64,000 nt of DNA, from assembly GCA_017347465.1 (NCBI GenBank), contig AP021858.1, forward strand, positions 682,001-746,000, in the 5' to 3' direction. Position 1 is the stretch's first letter; every line of letters begins with the position of its first letter. Both the position numbers and the translations under genes were made by a program. The notes beneath the pieces are model-generated. The model was not told the DNA's origin, did no database searches, and saw only the letters and a program-made list of their open reading frames with translations. Source of the DNA: Candidatus Nitrosymbiomonas proteolyticus. Its GTDB lineage: Bacteria; Armatimonadota; Fimbriimonadia; Fimbriimonadales; Fimbriimonadaceae. Of this stretch, positions 42,392 through 52,015 are shown piece by piece.

Positions 42392-45172
42392 ATGACCGCC
42401 CGCGAGCTGCGCCAGAAATACCTCGAGTTCTTCCAATCCAAGGGCCACCTGCTGCACCCTTCGGGCTCGCTCGTGCCTTACGACGTCACGGGACGACTCG
42501 ACGAATCGCTCCTGTTCAACGGCGCGGGGATGGTGCAGTTCAAGCCGTACTTCCGAGGGATCGCAGAACCGCCCAGCAAGCGCCTCACCAATTGCCAGAA
42601 GTGCGTGCGAACCGGCGACATCGAGGAGATCGGCGACCTCACCCACCTCAGCTTCTTCGAGATGCTGGGGAACTTCAGCTTCGGCGACTACTTCAAGAAA
42701 GAGGCGATCGCGTTCTCTTGGGAGTTCCTGACCTCGAGCGAATGGCTCGGACTCGACCCGAAGCGCCTATCGTTCACCGTTTTCGAGGAAGACGACGAGT
42801 CGCTCGACCACTGGGCGTCCCACCTTCAGGCCGCAGGGATCGACCCTTCGACGCGGGTGTACAGGCTCGGCGAGGACACCAACTACTGGCCCGCGGGAGC
42901 GTTCTCCAGCGGTCCGCCGGGACCTTGCGGGCCTAATACGGAGATGTTCTATTGGGTGCTGGATTCCGAACCACCCCCTTCGGGACCCTACTTGCGGGAA
43001 GACTGGAGTCGCGACGAAGCCGCTGGGAAGTGGCTCGAGGTCTGGAACGACGTGTTCATCCAGTACGAATGGAAGGGCGGGCTCCGCGATCCTTCCCGCC
43101 CGGACAAGGGCTATGAGAAGCAGGGCATGGACGACCTGCCGTTCCAGTCCGTCGACACTGGAATGGGACTCGAACGCACGATTACAGTGCTGAACGGCAA
43201 GCGGTCGGTGTACGACAACGACCTGTTCGAGCCGCTGTTTCGCGCCCTGAGCGAGGTCGTTTCGCCGGACGTTAGGGAGAGGGCGGGGGACTGGGCGACG
43301 GGTCATTCCGAAAAGGCGAAGGCCGGTAGGGTGATCGCCGACCACATCCGTTCGGCGTGCCTTTGCATAGGGGACGGGATCCTGCCCTCGAACACAGGGC
43401 GGGGCTATGTGTTGCGGCGTTTGATTCGGCGGGCGGTGCTGAAGGGCGACCGGGCGCTGGGAATCGGCGAGGTGTTCCTCTGGAAGCTGTATGAGGGAGT
43501 GGCTGAGGCGCTGGGAGGGGTGTACGACGAGCTTGTATCCCGGCGCGAGGTGATCGTCGAGACGCTGAAGAACGAGGAGGAGTTGTTTAGGGGGACTCTC
43601 GCCAAAGGCATCGGCGAACTTTCCCACTACTTGAAGCTCGCCCGGCGAACACCACAAGCCGGTACGATGCCGGGACCCTTGGCCTTCCAACTCTACGACA
43701 CCTACGGCTTCCCCCTCGAAGTCACCCAGGAACTCTGCGCAGAGGCCGGAATCGAGGTCGAGGTCGATGGATTCTATGAGGCGCTCAAGGAGGCCCAGGA
43801 GCGCTCCCGCGCGGCGAGGGGAAACGCCACCGTCTATGGCGGCGTGGTCCTCCGGTTCGATCTATCCGTGCTTTCCGGACAACAAGACGACGCCAAACCC
43901 ACCCCGACCCGCTTCGTCGGGTACGACGCAACCGAGACCCAGGCCACGATCGTGGGAGCGTGCCAGGTCGAGGGCGGCCAGCTCGCCGTCGCGCTCGATC
44001 AGACCCCGTTCTATGCCGAATCCGGCGGCGAGGTCTCCGACACCGGCGTGATCGAAGGCGAGGGGTTCCGACTCGAAGTGCTCGATCTGATCAAGCAGGA
44101 CGGGGTTTACGTGCATCTGGCCGAGCCGGACTTCGACGCTACGGGCCTGACGCAAGAAGCGCTCATCCAAAAGCTCTTTCGGCAGGCCGTCACCGCCCGA
44201 GTCGATGCGCCACGCAGGCGGAAGATCACCCGCAACCACACCGCGACCCACCTGCTGCACGCCGCACTTCGGCAGGTTCTGGGCAAACACGTCACGCAAG
44301 CGGGCTCGCTCGTCGCGCCCGACCACCTCCGGTTTGACTTCACGCACAGCAAGGGAATGACGCCGGTCGAACTCGCCGAAGTCGAGCGGCTGGTCAATGA
44401 GCGGGTCCTCGAAGCCCGTCCCGTTCAGGTCCACAGCGACGTTCCGATCGCCGAAGCCAAGAAGCGCGGAGCGATGGCGCTGTTCGGCGAGAAGTATGGC
44501 GACACGGTGCGGATGATCGAGGTTCCGGGTTTCAGCCTCGAACTTTGCGGCGGGTGCCACGTTCGCAACACGGCGGAGATCGGGCTGTTCAAGGTCCTTC
44601 ACGAATCCAGCGCCGCGAGCGGGGTCAGGCGAATCGAAGCGGTCACCGGCGAGGGCGCGTACGAGTGGGTCAGGCAGATGGAATCGACTCTGCGCGAGGC
44701 GTCGTCCAAGCTCAAAGCCCAGGCGGCGGAGCTTCCCGGCGCAATCGAGCGCTTGCAAGAGCAGCTTAGGGACGAGCGGAAGCGGCTGGAGAGGCTCCGC
44801 TCCCAGGCTTCCTCCGCATCGCCAGAGAACGTAGTCGGTGTCGAAGGGATCGAGCTCGCCGTCGAGTCGCTTACGGACGCCGATATGCAGGAGACCACGC
44901 TCGCCGCGGACCGGCTGGTCGAGGGCAACCCCAAACGGGTGGCAGTCGTAGCGGGCACCTCGAACGGCAAAGTGATGCTCGTTGCAAAGGTGGGCGAGGA
45001 AGCCAGGAGTCGGGGCGCCCACGCTGGCAACCTCGTGCGCGACCTCGCCAAAATCGTCGGAGGCGGAGGGGGAGGGAGGCCCGACTTTGCGACCGCAGGG
45101 GGCAAAGACCCTTCGCGCGTCAACGAGGCTCTCTCGATAGCAGCAGCGGCCCTCCGCAAGCAGGTTCAATAA
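42392..45172 (+). CDS. alaS: Alanyl-tRNA synthetase
   Basis: The product has 926 residues and charges tRNA-Ala. Class II core: LRQKYLEFFQSKGHLLHPS, FNGAGMVQFKPYF, FEMLGNFSFGDYFK and GMGLERT. The editing domain has NHTATHLLHAALRQVLG (HxxxH zinc) and the CGGCHVRNT part (CxxxH). The C-terminal DHHA1/C-Ala portion ends GGGGGGRPDFATAGGKDPSRVNEAL. Start at 42392 (MTARELRQKYLEFF) by family alignment; the upstream 27 codons are Pro-rich and not conserved. It overlaps the stop of the convergent ggt gene by seven bases. Confidence 0.97.
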   Translation: MTARELRQKYLEFFQSKGHLLHPSGSLVPYDVTGRLDESLLFNGAGMVQFKPYFRGIAEPPSKRLTNCQKCVRTGDIEEIGDLTHLSFFEMLGNFSFGDYFKKEAIAFSWEFLTSSEWLGLDPKRLSFTVFEEDDESLDHWASHLQAAGIDPSTRVYRLGEDTNYWPAGAFSSGPPGPCGPNTEMFYWVLDSEPPPSGPYLREDWSRDEAAGKWLEVWNDVFIQYEWKGGLRDPSRPDKGYEKQGMDDLPFQSVDTGMGLERTITVLNGKRSVYDNDLFEPLFRALSEVVSPDVRERAGDWATGHSEKAKAGRVIADHIRSACLCIGDGILPSNTGRGYVLRRLIRRAVLKGDRALGIGEVFLWKLYEGVAEALGGVYDELVSRREVIVETLKNEEELFRGTLAKGIGELSHYLKLARRTPQAGTMPGPLAFQLYDTYGFPLEVTQELCAEAGIEVEVDGFYEALKEAQERSRAARGNATVYGGVVLRFDLSVLSGQQDDAKPTPTRFVGYDATETQATIVGACQVEGGQLAVALDQTPFYAESGGEVSDTGVIEGEGFRLEVLDLIKQDGVYVHLAEPDFDATGLTQEALIQKLFRQAVTARVDAPRRRKITRNHTATHLLHAALRQVLGKHVTQAGSLVAPDHLRFDFTHSKGMTPVELAEVERLVNERVLEARPVQVHSDVPIAEAKKRGAMALFGEKYGDTVRMIEVPGFSLELCGGCHVRNTAEIGLFKVLHESSAASGVRRIEAVTGEGAYEWVRQMESTLREASSKLKAQAAELPGAIERLQEQLRDERKRLERLRSQASSASPENVVGVEGIELAVESLTDADMQETTLAADRLVEGNPKRVAVVAGTSNGKVMLVAKVGEEARSRGAHAGNLVRDLAKIVGGGGGGRPDFATAGGKDPSRVNEALSIAAAALRKQVQ

Positions 45173-46866
45173 CCGGCCGCGCCTGCGTCCTCGAGGCGAG
45201 GGTCGATCCCAGCAAGCCGGGCGCCCGTCGAGGGATCGATCTGAATGCAATGGCACGACCCCATCGACCCAGGACGCGCGGCGAACTTGTGTCCCATGCT
45301 TTCGAGCAGAGCCTTCGTGTCGGGGGATATCCCCCTGGGCTCCCAACGAACCTCATCCGGCAACCACTGATGGTGGACTCGCGGGGCGGACACCGCGTCC
45401 TGGATCGACATGCCGTGATCGACCACGTTGACGATCGTTTGCAGGACCGTGTTGATGATCGTCGGGCCACCGGGAGACCCCGCAACGAACGCCAACGTAC
45501 CGTCTTTCAACACGATCGTCGGGGTCATCGACGAGAGGGGCCGTTTTCCGGCGGCTATGGCGTTGGCTTCACCCTGAATCAGCCCGTAGAGGTTGGGGAT
45601 TCCTGGCTTGGCCGCAAAGTCGTCCATTTCGTTGTTCAAAAGGAAACCCGCCCCTTGAACCATCGCCTTGCAACCGTAGCTATCGTTGATCGTAGTCGTG
45701 AGCGAGACAGCCATCCCCTGCTCGTCAACGACCGAAAAGTGGGTCGTGTGCTCGCTTTCTCGGATCGGAGGCATCCACGGGCGGAGGTCGGCCGCAGGGG
45801 TAGCTCGGTTGCGTGCGATGCTGCGGTGGAGCTTCTCGGCGTACTCCTTCGCCGTGAGTCCCCCGACCGGCACCTTGTGGAAGTCAGGGTCTCCAAGATG
45901 CTCCGCTCGGTCAGCAAAGGCCCGCTTCATCGCCTCGATAAGATAGTGCGTGTGCTGAGCCGACCCGTAGCCCGCTTGCTTGAGGTCGTAATGTTCGAGG
46001 ATGTTGAGCATCTCGAGGAGGGCGATCCCTCCAGAACTCGGCGGCGGCATGCTGAGGACCTCGTAGCCTCGGTAGGTTCCCACAACGGGCTCTCGCCAAA
46101 CAGGGAGGTACGCCTTGAGGTCTGCGAGAGTGATGAGTCCTCCGTTGGCGGCCATGTCTTCGGCGATCAACAGCGCGGTCTTGCCCGTATAGAACTCGCT
46201 CGCCCCCTGGTCGCGTATGCGTGTCAGAGTGCGCCCAAGGTCATCTTGAACGAACTTCTCGCCCCATTCGTAAGGTCTCCCATTCCGGTTGAAGACCCGA
46301 TACGATTCGGGAAACGCCTCGAAGGTCGACATCTGGCCCCTCAGGCTTCTCGCTAGGCCCGAAGGCAATTCGAACCCCTCCGAGGCGAGCTTGCGCGCAG
46401 GTTCGACCACGTCCCGCCATCGCAGCTTGCCAAACCTGCGGTGCGCCTCCCCCAAACCCGCGACCGATCCCGGAACTCCCGCGGCAAGCCACCCTACCGT
46501 AGAGCGTCGAGGAACGGGCTTGCCGTCGGGACCCAAGTACATGTCCCGAGTCGCGCCGCCCGGCGCCCTTTCGCGAAAGTCGAGCGCGTAACGAGAACCG
46601 TCGGGCATCCGGATCACCAGGAACCCACCGCCTCCCAGATTCCCAGCAGCGGGCAAAGTGACGGCGAGAGCGAACGCCGTGGCGACGGCCGCATCGATCG
46701 CGTTTCCTCCTTTTCGCAAGACCTCCGCCCCGACCTTTGATGCGATTTCGCTGTCGGACACCACCAAGCCTGAACGAACTCGATAGTTCAGCGGTCCTTG
46801 CGCGAGCGAAGAGCCTGCAAGTGCGAGCCAGCAAACGGAAGCAGCGAGCGCCTTTCCCCGAATCAT
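45166..46866 (-). CDS. ggt: Gamma-glutamyltransferase
   Basis: The product has 566 residues. Signal peptide 1-23 (MIRGKALAASVCWLALAGSSLAQ). The proenzyme self-cleaves at the Thr of the TTHFSVVD motif (in SEHTTHFSVVDEQG), which then acts as nucleophile. RERAPGGA with the substrate-binding Arg, and PPSSGGIALLEMLNILE are also conserved. It degrades glutathione and gamma-glutamyl peptides in the periplasm. The start is ATG 46866, with GAAGG just upstream. A longer frame runs to 46929 but crosses the terminator of the next operon. Confidence 0.94.
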   Translation of the reverse strand: MIRGKALAASVCWLALAGSSLAQGPLNYRVRSGLVVSDSEIASKVGAEVLRKGGNAIDAAVATAFALAVTLPAAGNLGGGGFLVIRMPDGSRYALDFRERAPGGATRDMYLGPDGKPVPRRSTVGWLAAGVPGSVAGLGEAHRRFGKLRWRDVVEPARKLASEGFELPSGLARSLRGQMSTFEAFPESYRVFNRNGRPYEWGEKFVQDDLGRTLTRIRDQGASEFYTGKTALLIAEDMAANGGLITLADLKAYLPVWREPVVGTYRGYEVLSMPPPSSGGIALLEMLNILEHYDLKQAGYGSAQHTHYLIEAMKRAFADRAEHLGDPDFHKVPVGGLTAKEYAEKLHRSIARNRATPAADLRPWMPPIRESEHTTHFSVVDEQGMAVSLTTTINDSYGCKAMVQGAGFLLNNEMDDFAAKPGIPNLYGLIQGEANAIAAGKRPLSSMTPTIVLKDGTLAFVAGSPGGPTIINTVLQTIVNVVDHGMSIQDAVSAPRVHHQWLPDEVRWEPRGISPDTKALLESMGHKFAARPGSMGSCHCIQIDPSTGARLAGIDPRLEDAGAAGY

Positions 46867-46915
46867 GCCTTCAGAATACGCCACTCGCCCCTCGACACCC
46901 TTCCCAAGAGGCGGC

Positions 46916-46957
46916 AAAAACACGATCACCCCCGGCGCAACGGCAACCGGGGGTGAT
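46916..46957 (-). terminator. Rho-independent terminator of the PEP-CTERM operon
   Basis: On the minus strand an 11-bp perfect stem (ATCACCCCCGG with CCGGGGGTGAT) and 11-base loop is followed by CGTG and a run of five T. It lies 21 bases after the stop at 46979. It also lies in the longer ggt reading frame, which supports the shorter ggt start. Confidence 0.85.
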
Positions 46958-46978
46958 TGAGGGGTGGCTTAGGGCTGG

Positions 46979-47614
46979 CTACTTGCGTCGTCTTCGAGCG
47001 ATCGCCGCAAGACCAAGTCCGAGCGCCGACAGCGTCGCCGGCTCGGGGACTGGGTGATACTCCTGACGAATCTCGGTCACGGTCACGACTGCGTTCGGGT
47101 TGATCGTGAAGTACAGGGTGTCCTTTTGCGCGCGGCCTCGCGCAGTCGCCGTCGGCGATCCCGTGTTGGCCGGCGAAAGGAACGGGAACGTCACTTCGGC
47201 TTCCCAAGGCACCTCGACGTCGCTCGTCGTGTTGAACGTGCCGTCAAGCAGACCGTCCACCAGCGGGTTGGAATCGATCTCGCCGTTGGCATACCGGTAG
47301 ATCTTCTCGCTCGCCACGAACTCCATCGACGCGAACTGTTGGGCCTGCGAGGTCCGAATCGTGCCCTTGAGGATCATGCGCACGCTGTCGAACGGAATCG
47401 GAGAGTCGAAATCGTACGTCCAGCTGATGTCGCCCGACAGGTTGCTGGAGTTCAACTCGAAGCCGCTCACGTCGAGCCGGTAGGTAAAGCCCGACTCCAC
47501 CGGAGTCAGCAAAACGCCGACTTCCGAACTGGCCGCGCTCACGGTTGTAAAAATCCCCGCTTGGGCGCATGCAGCACCCAGCGCAAGACAAAGTAATCCT
47601 GCTGTTCGTCTCAT
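46979..47614 (-). CDS. PEP-CTERM exported protein
   Basis: The product has 211 residues. Signal peptide 1-19 (LCLALGAACAQAG), then a beta-rich domain with no known motif, and VPEPATLSALGLGLAAIARRRRK at the C-terminus: a PEP-CTERM sorting signal. It is thought to be cleaved by an exosortase and placed at the cell surface or in the matrix. Its ATG directly follows the stop of the upstream PEP-CTERM gene (TGA-ATG), so it is translationally coupled as the second gene of a two-gene operon that ends in a strong terminator. Confidence 0.8.
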   Translation of the reverse strand: MRRTAGLLCLALGAACAQAGIFTTVSAASSEVGVLLTPVESGFTYRLDVSGFELNSSNLSGDISWTYDFDSPIPFDSVRMILKGTIRTSQAQQFASMEFVASEKIYRYANGEIDSNPLVDGLLDGTFNTTSDVEVPWEAEVTFPFLSPANTGSPTATARGRAQKDTLYFTINPNAVVTVTEIRQEYHPVPEPATLSALGLGLAAIARRRRK

Positions 47615-48184
47615 TCAATTTCTCCTTTTCGCACGACGGCGAAGCAAACTAACGGATCCAATTCCCAGCGCCAGCAAACTCGCCGGCTCGGGCACCACCT
47701 GCTCGGTGTAGGTGAGAGACAAGATTGAGACCTTGGAAATGCTCGTGATGCCCGCGTTGGTCAGATCGATATCGACGAACACATCGAAGAAGCTCTCTTG
47801 GCCAGCGAAATTCATCGTTCCGCTGTTGAGCGCTTCGAGTGTGCCGCCCGCGGTCTGGCTCATGACGAGCGTCTGAGGACCGGGGTTGTGCGCCGCGACG
47901 ATATCCACCGTTGCGAATCGGGCCGAACCATTGGGCAACGCCGTCACAGATGTGAGGTAATGCCCGGCCGTGGCCGTCACCTGGTAGTGCAGCGTCACCG
48001 CGTTCACTCCGGCTCCGGTCACATACAAGCTGGGCAGCGTGTATTCGATCCCGCTTGAGCCAAATGGCCCGACCGTACCGCCGAAGCTGCCAGGCCCCGT
48101 GATCGAAATCGGCGTAAACGTAATGGCTTGTGCTGCAGACACTGCACACAAGGCCCCAAGAAGCAATCCAGTCCTTCTCATCAT
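47615..48184 (-). CDS. PEP-CTERM exported protein
   Basis: The product has 189 residues. Signal peptide 1-20 (LLLGALCAVSAAQA), a beta-rich body (TVGPFGSSGIEYTLPSLYVTG and others) and VPEPASLLALGIGSVSLLRRRAKRRN at the end, a PEP-CTERM tripartite signal. First gene of the operon; GGAAAGGACATG precedes the ATG. It diverges from recA. Function unknown; the small size and beta content suit a secreted matrix or adhesive protein. Confidence 0.8.
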   Translation of the reverse strand: MMRRTGLLLGALCAVSAAQAITFTPISITGPGSFGGTVGPFGSSGIEYTLPSLYVTGAGVNAVTLHYQVTATAGHYLTSVTALPNGSARFATVDIVAAHNPGPQTLVMSQTAGGTLEALNSGTMNFAGQESFFDVFVDIDLTNAGITSISKVSILSLTYTEQVVPEPASLLALGIGSVSLLRRRAKRRN

Positions 48185-48398
48185 GTCCTTTCCTCTTTCC
48201 GAAGCAAATTCGCCACCCGGTCAAAGGGCGGCTGTCGAAACCCAATGTATATCAATTTGGGGCGCTTTCGTCTTGAGAGAAATACTGGCTTTGGCCTTTC
48301 CCGGCAGGAATGCTTGGGTGAATGTCCAATTTATAACCCAGCCGAGTGAAACCTGCAATTCAACGAGGGCCGAGCTTTCCCCAATGAGCTTCCTCGTG

Positions 48399-48404
48399 TA
48401 CAAT
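48399..48404 (+). promoter_or_regulatory. Likely -10 box of recA (TACAAT)
   Basis: TACAAT precedes recA by 34 bases, giving a leader of about 28 bases that holds AAAAGGA as ribosome site. No match to the Gram-positive (CGAAC-N4-GTTCG), E. coli (CTGT-N8-ACAG) or GAAC-N7-GAAC LexA boxes is visible between the divergent genes. Confidence 0.4.
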
Positions 48405-48438
48405 TCTCCGACGCATCTCAAAAGGACCACCCGAACTC

Positions 48439-49503
48439 ATGGCAACTGACCGATCCACCCCCGCATCGACCAAGAACTCCGACCGCGAGCGCGCGCTCGA
48501 AAGCGCCCTCCAACATATCGAAAAGGCGTTCGGCAAGGGAAGCGTCATGTGTCTTGGGCAAGGCGAGCGCGACGAAATCGCCGTTATCCCGACCGGCTCT
48601 TTGAGCCTGGACATCGCTTTAGGCGTCGGCGGGCTGCCAAGAGGGCGAATTGTAGAAATCTACGGGACAGAGTCTAGCGGAAAGACCACCCTTGCGCTCC
48701 ACGTCATCGCCGAGGCCCAACGCAAAGGAGGCATGGCGCTGTTCGTCGACGCAGAACACGCCCTCGATGTCGAATACGCCCGTTCGCTAGGGGTTGACAT
48801 TGAAAAGCTGTACATAAGCCAGCCCACGTCGGGCGAGGAGGCGCTTGAGATTATGGATGCCATGATCCGCTCGGGCGCGATGGACGTGGTCGTGCTCGAC
48901 TCTGTCGCGGCGCTCGTTCCGAAAGCCGAGATCGAGGGCGAAATGGGCGATGCTTTCGTAGGAATCCAAGCTCGAATGATGTCGCAGGCCCTGCGGAAGC
49001 TCGGCGGCTCCATCAGCAAGTCGAAGACCGTCGCGATTTTCATCAACCAGCTTCGTGAGAAGATCGGCGTGATGTATGGCAACCCCGAGACCACCCCCGG
49101 CGGCCGAGCGCTCAAGTTCTGGGCTTCCGTTCGCCTGGAGGTCCGCCGAGCCGACGCCATCAAAGTCGGGACCGAGCAAGTGGGGGCGCGAACGAAGGTC
49201 AAGGTCGTCAAGAACAAGGTCGCGCCACCCTTCCGGCTAGCCGAATTCGACATTCTCTACGGCAAGGGAATCAGCAAGTCGGGCGATGTCCTCGATGGCG
49301 CGACGAACATAGGGGTCGTGACTCGTGCCGGGACGTATTACAATTACGGCGAGCTCAGGCTGGGGCAGGGGCGCGACAACGCGCGGCAATTCCTCGACGA
49401 CAATCAGGAGGTTTTCGAGGAAATCGAAGCGAAGGTCCGCGCCGCGCTGGGCAAGTCCAAACCCTCACTCAACGTCGCCGTCGTGGCTTCGGACGATGCC
49501 TGA
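48439..49503 (+). CDS. recA: Recombinase RecA
   Basis: The product has 354 residues. Coats single-stranded DNA, drives strand exchange and stimulates LexA cleavage. Seen: [13 protein letters not shown], the P-loop GTESSGKTT (the usual Pro is Thr here), Walker B-like [15 protein letters not shown]-contact loop L1 (EGEMGD) and L2 ([26 protein letters not shown]). No intein interrupts it. AAAGGA lies upstream. recX starts inside its last codons. Confidence 0.97.
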   Translation: MATDRSTPASTKNSDRERALESALQHIEKAFGKGSVMCLGQGERDEIAVIPTGSLSLDIALGVGGLPRGRIVEIYGTESSGKTTLALHVIAEAQRKGGMALFVDAEHALDVEYARSLGVDIEKLYISQPTSGEEALEIMDAMIRSGAMDVVVLDSVAALVPKAEIEGEMGDAFVGIQARMMSQALRKLGGSISKSKTVAIFINQLREKIGVMYGNPETTPGGRALKFWASVRLEVRRADAIKVGTEQVGARTKVKVVKNKVAPPFRLAEFDILYGKGISKSGDVLDGATNIGVVTRAGTYYNYGELRLGQGRDNARQFLDDNQEVFEEIEAKVRAALGKSKPSLNVAVVASDDA

Positions 49504-49981
49504 GTCAAAGCCGGCACCCCATCCCAACGCAAGTTGTCTACGCGCGGCGCTCGAAAGACTCCGGAGTCGAGAGAGTAGCCGGGCCGAACTCAGGGGATGG
49601 CTGCGCGATAAGGGCTTCGGCGAGCCTGAGGTCGAATCGGTCCTGTCCCACCTCGTCGAGCGGGGCCTCCAGAGCGACACCAGGCTCGCAGAGAGCATTG
49701 CGGCGCATTATTCAGGGCGCAATTCCATCGGAAGGGATCTGTTGAGGAATAAGCTCACAACTCGCAAAATTGCGAATGAAGTCATCGAAGAACTCTTGTC
49801 TGGGCGCGATGTCGAAGCGGAGAAGCGAGCGCTCCTCCAAGCAGTCGAACGGAGAGCCGCGCGCGCGGACCCGCCCGAAAAAACCGCTCGGTTCTTGGCG
49901 TCTCGCGGGTTCGACGAAGAGGTCATCGAGGGGTATCTCGAAGCTCTGCAAGGGACTCGGCCCCCGGCAATCGAACCATAA
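49496..49981 (+). CDS. recX: Regulatory protein RecX
   Basis: The product has 161 residues. Three-helix repeats of the RecX type are visible: [52 protein letters not shown], then a second and third unit ([36 protein letters not shown]). RecX caps and inhibits RecA filaments. The ATG at 49496 overlaps the recA stop by eight bases in another frame, as expected for a coupled recA-recX operon. Confidence 0.9.
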   Translation: MPESKPAPHPNASCLRAALERLRSRESSRAELRGWLRDKGFGEPEVESVLSHLVERGLQSDTRLAESIAAHYSGRNSIGRDLLRNKLTTRKIANEVIEELLSGRDVEAEKRALLQAVERRAARADPPEKTARFLASRGFDEEVIEGYLEALQGTRPPAIEP

Positions 49982-50023
49982 TGAGAGGGCGAGGACTTTC
50001 GCTCGCCCTTTGAGGAGCGCCCC

Positions 50024-50815
50024 ATTCCAACTCCCGACACGTACCGAATCCTATTCCTCGGTGACATTGTGGGTCGGCCCGGACGATCGGCCGTCCAAAA
50101 CCTGCTGCCCTCGCTGATCGAGCAGTACGAGCCCCTTTTCGTGCTCGCCAACGGCGAAAACAGCGCCGGAGGGGTCGGAATCACCCCTCCGATCGCAAAC
50201 GAACTGTTCCGGTACGGAATTGACGGCCTTACGCTCGGGAACCACGCGTTTCAGAAGCGTGAGATCGGCGAGTACCTCGACTCCGGAAAACCCATCGCCC
50301 GACCCTCGAATATGCCCCCATTGGTCCCCGGAACCGGCCATTTCCAACTGGAACGCGCGGGGGTTACGCTCGCCGTGATCAACCTCTGCGGCCGCGTGTT
50401 CATGGAACCGTACGATGACCCTTTTCGAGAAGTCGATCGATTGCTTGCAGATTTGAAGACCCCCCATATACTGATCGACTTTCACGGGGAGGCCACAAGC
50501 GAGAAGATCGCTTTCGGGTGGCACGTCGACGGGCGTGCTTCGGCGGTCTTAGGCACCCACACGCACATCCCGACCGCCGACGAGCGCATCCTCCCGGAAG
50601 GCACCGCCTACATCACTGACGTGGGTATGTCGGGACCCGAAAACGGCGTCATCGGGATGGACCGGGAGATCGTCGTGAAACGCTTTCTTACGACTTTGCC
50701 CGCAAAGTTTGAGGTTGCAGCGGGACCTGGTGTAATCTGTGGGGTGGTCATAGACGTCCAAAGAGAAACGGGTCGCGCTCGATCGATTCGTCGGGTTCGT
50801 ATCGCGGACGATTGA
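50024..50815 (+). CDS. YmdB-type metallophosphoesterase with apparent ATT start
   Basis: The product has 263 residues if started at ATT 50024. TGAGGAG ends six bases before that ATT, and the frame has no ATG, GTG or TTG between the upstream stop (49982) and a GTG at 50069. Starting at that GTG would remove YRILFLGDIVG, which carries the first metal-binding Asp of the family. The rest is complete: NGENSAGG, GNHAFQKREI (metal His), ILIDFHGEATSEK and GTHTHIPTADERIL. YmdB hydrolyses 2',3'-cAMP or related metabolites. AUU starts are known (infC of E. coli) but rare. It lies 42 bases after recX. Confidence 0.82.
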   Translation: MPTPDTYRILFLGDIVGRPGRSAVQNLLPSLIEQYEPLFVLANGENSAGGVGITPPIANELFRYGIDGLTLGNHAFQKREIGEYLDSGKPIARPSNMPPLVPGTGHFQLERAGVTLAVINLCGRVFMEPYDDPFREVDRLLADLKTPHILIDFHGEATSEKIAFGWHVDGRASAVLGTHTHIPTADERILPEGTAYITDVGMSGPENGVIGMDREIVVKRFLTTLPAKFEVAAGPGVICGVVIDVQRETGRARSIRRVRIADD

Positions 50816-50836
50816 CGCAAGGAAAAGGTAACGACG

Positions 50837-51808
50837 ATGAGCATTTCGTTGACATTGGTATCTGCGGTGGCGTTAGCTCCGGCCGCCCTCGTTCAGACTC
50901 CGGTCGTGATTTACGCGCCGGTCCGGTCCGTCGCCGACCAGCAGATTTCGCTTTGGTCTTGGGGGAGCGGCGTCATCTCGCAGACCGATGAGATGGCCTA
51001 CGAAGGCGTCTACTCGCTCCGCGTTTCAACGAAGAACTACTTCCAGGGCGGCGGGTTTGATATGGGCAAGCCGGTGGATTTGTCCAAAGAGTTTGCCGAC
51101 AAGTTTAACCTTGTGCGGGTCATTCTCCGGGTCCCCGACCAGAGTACGGTCATGGGCGGAGGCGGAGGCGCTGGATCGATCGGCGGCGGGGGCGTCAACC
51201 AGGCGGGAGGCGGCTCTCGCGGAGGCTCGGGGCTGGCTGGCGGTGAAGCCGGCGCAGCGGGCGGCCCTCCTGCGAGCGGCGGCCAATCGTCCGCTACCGA
51301 CACGACCCTCAAGAACGTCCGAATGATCGTCACGACGACGGACGGATTGCGAAGCGAAGTATATGTTCCCATCACGACCAGCGGCGCAGGTGAGCGGGGC
51401 TGGCGCTTCGTGGCCATTCCGCTGCAAGCGATCAAGGGGTTCGACCGCACGAACAAGACCGTGAAGGCGGTTTCCTTCTCAGGCGACGCGATCGCCACCT
51501 TCTATCTTGGCGACATCCGAATCATCAACGACAGCACCCCGATTCACGGGGAACCCAACTACCGAGATCTCAACCTTGCGCTGGGGGACGAAATCGAATT
51601 CCGAGCCAACGGGTTTGCGGGTTCGAGCGTGCTCGTTTATCGCTGGGACTTCGACGATAAGGACGGGATTCAGGTCGACGCCGAAGGCCAGATCGTCAAG
51701 CGGAAGTTCCGAAAGCAAGGCACGTTCGTGATCACCCTCACGATCGCCGATGCGTTCGGCCTCAAGGACCCTTACTCCACGAAGATCAACGTCACGGTCA
51801 ACCCGTAA
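50837..51808 (+). CDS. Exported PKD-domain protein with Gly-rich insert
   Basis: The product has 323 residues. Signal peptide 1-19. Residues about 25-195 form a jelly-roll-like carbohydrate-binding-type domain (AYEGVYSLRVSTKNYFQGGGFDMGKPVDL ... GWRFVAIPLQAIKGFDRT) interrupted by a Gly/Ala/Ser-rich insert of about 45 residues. Residues 225-323 form a PKD domain: VYRWDFDD and KQGTFVITLTIADAFG are hallmarks. It would be a surface or secreted binding protein. It ends in a strong hairpin at 51827. Confidence 0.78.
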   Translation: MSISLTLVSAVALAPAALVQTPVVIYAPVRSVADQQISLWSWGSGVISQTDEMAYEGVYSLRVSTKNYFQGGGFDMGKPVDLSKEFADKFNLVRVILRVPDQSTVMGGGGGAGSIGGGGVNQAGGGSRGGSGLAGGEAGAAGGPPASGGQSSATDTTLKNVRMIVTTTDGLRSEVYVPITTSGAGERGWRFVAIPLQAIKGFDRTNKTVKAVSFSGDAIATFYLGDIRIINDSTPIHGEPNYRDLNLALGDEIEFRANGFAGSSVLVYRWDFDDKDGIQVDAEGQIVKRKFRKQGTFVITLTIADAFGLKDPYSTKINVTVNP

Positions 51809-51826
51809 CCGGTCCGCAAACTTCCT

Positions 51827-51874
51827 GCTCAGGTCCCGAGAGCCGCGAGGCCGACTCGGGACCTGAGCGCTTTT
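51827..51874 (+). terminator. Rho-independent terminator after the PKD gene
   Basis: A perfect 14-bp stem (GCTCAGGTCCCGAG with CTCGGGACCTGAGC) and 14-base loop is followed by GC and four T. It lies 18 bases after the stop. A clear isolation of the PKD gene from sigH. Confidence 0.85.
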
Positions 51875-51912
51875 GACCCCACGATTTTTCGAATACGGGA
51901 CGAAAGTAACGC

Positions 51913-51942
51913 TTGACACTTTTGCGGAGCATTCCTTATCAT
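51913..51942 (+). promoter_or_regulatory. Sigma-70-type promoter of the sigH-like gene
   Basis: TTGACA and TATCAT are separated by 18 bp, the best canonical pair in the window. Transcription should start near 51949, leaving a leader of about 67 bases to the TTG at 52016 or 112 to the ATG at 52061. Confidence 0.7.
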
Positions 51943-52015
51943 GGTCTTAACCCCGCCGCGCCCAATTCCATTGGCGATTGCGGGGGCACGCTTGACTCCG
52001 AGGGGGTAGGGGGAA

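Noticed and set aside
48185-48438. LexA (SOS) box upstream of recA
   Set aside because: No match to the Gram-positive, enterobacterial or alphaproteobacterial consensus could be seen, so none is claimed.
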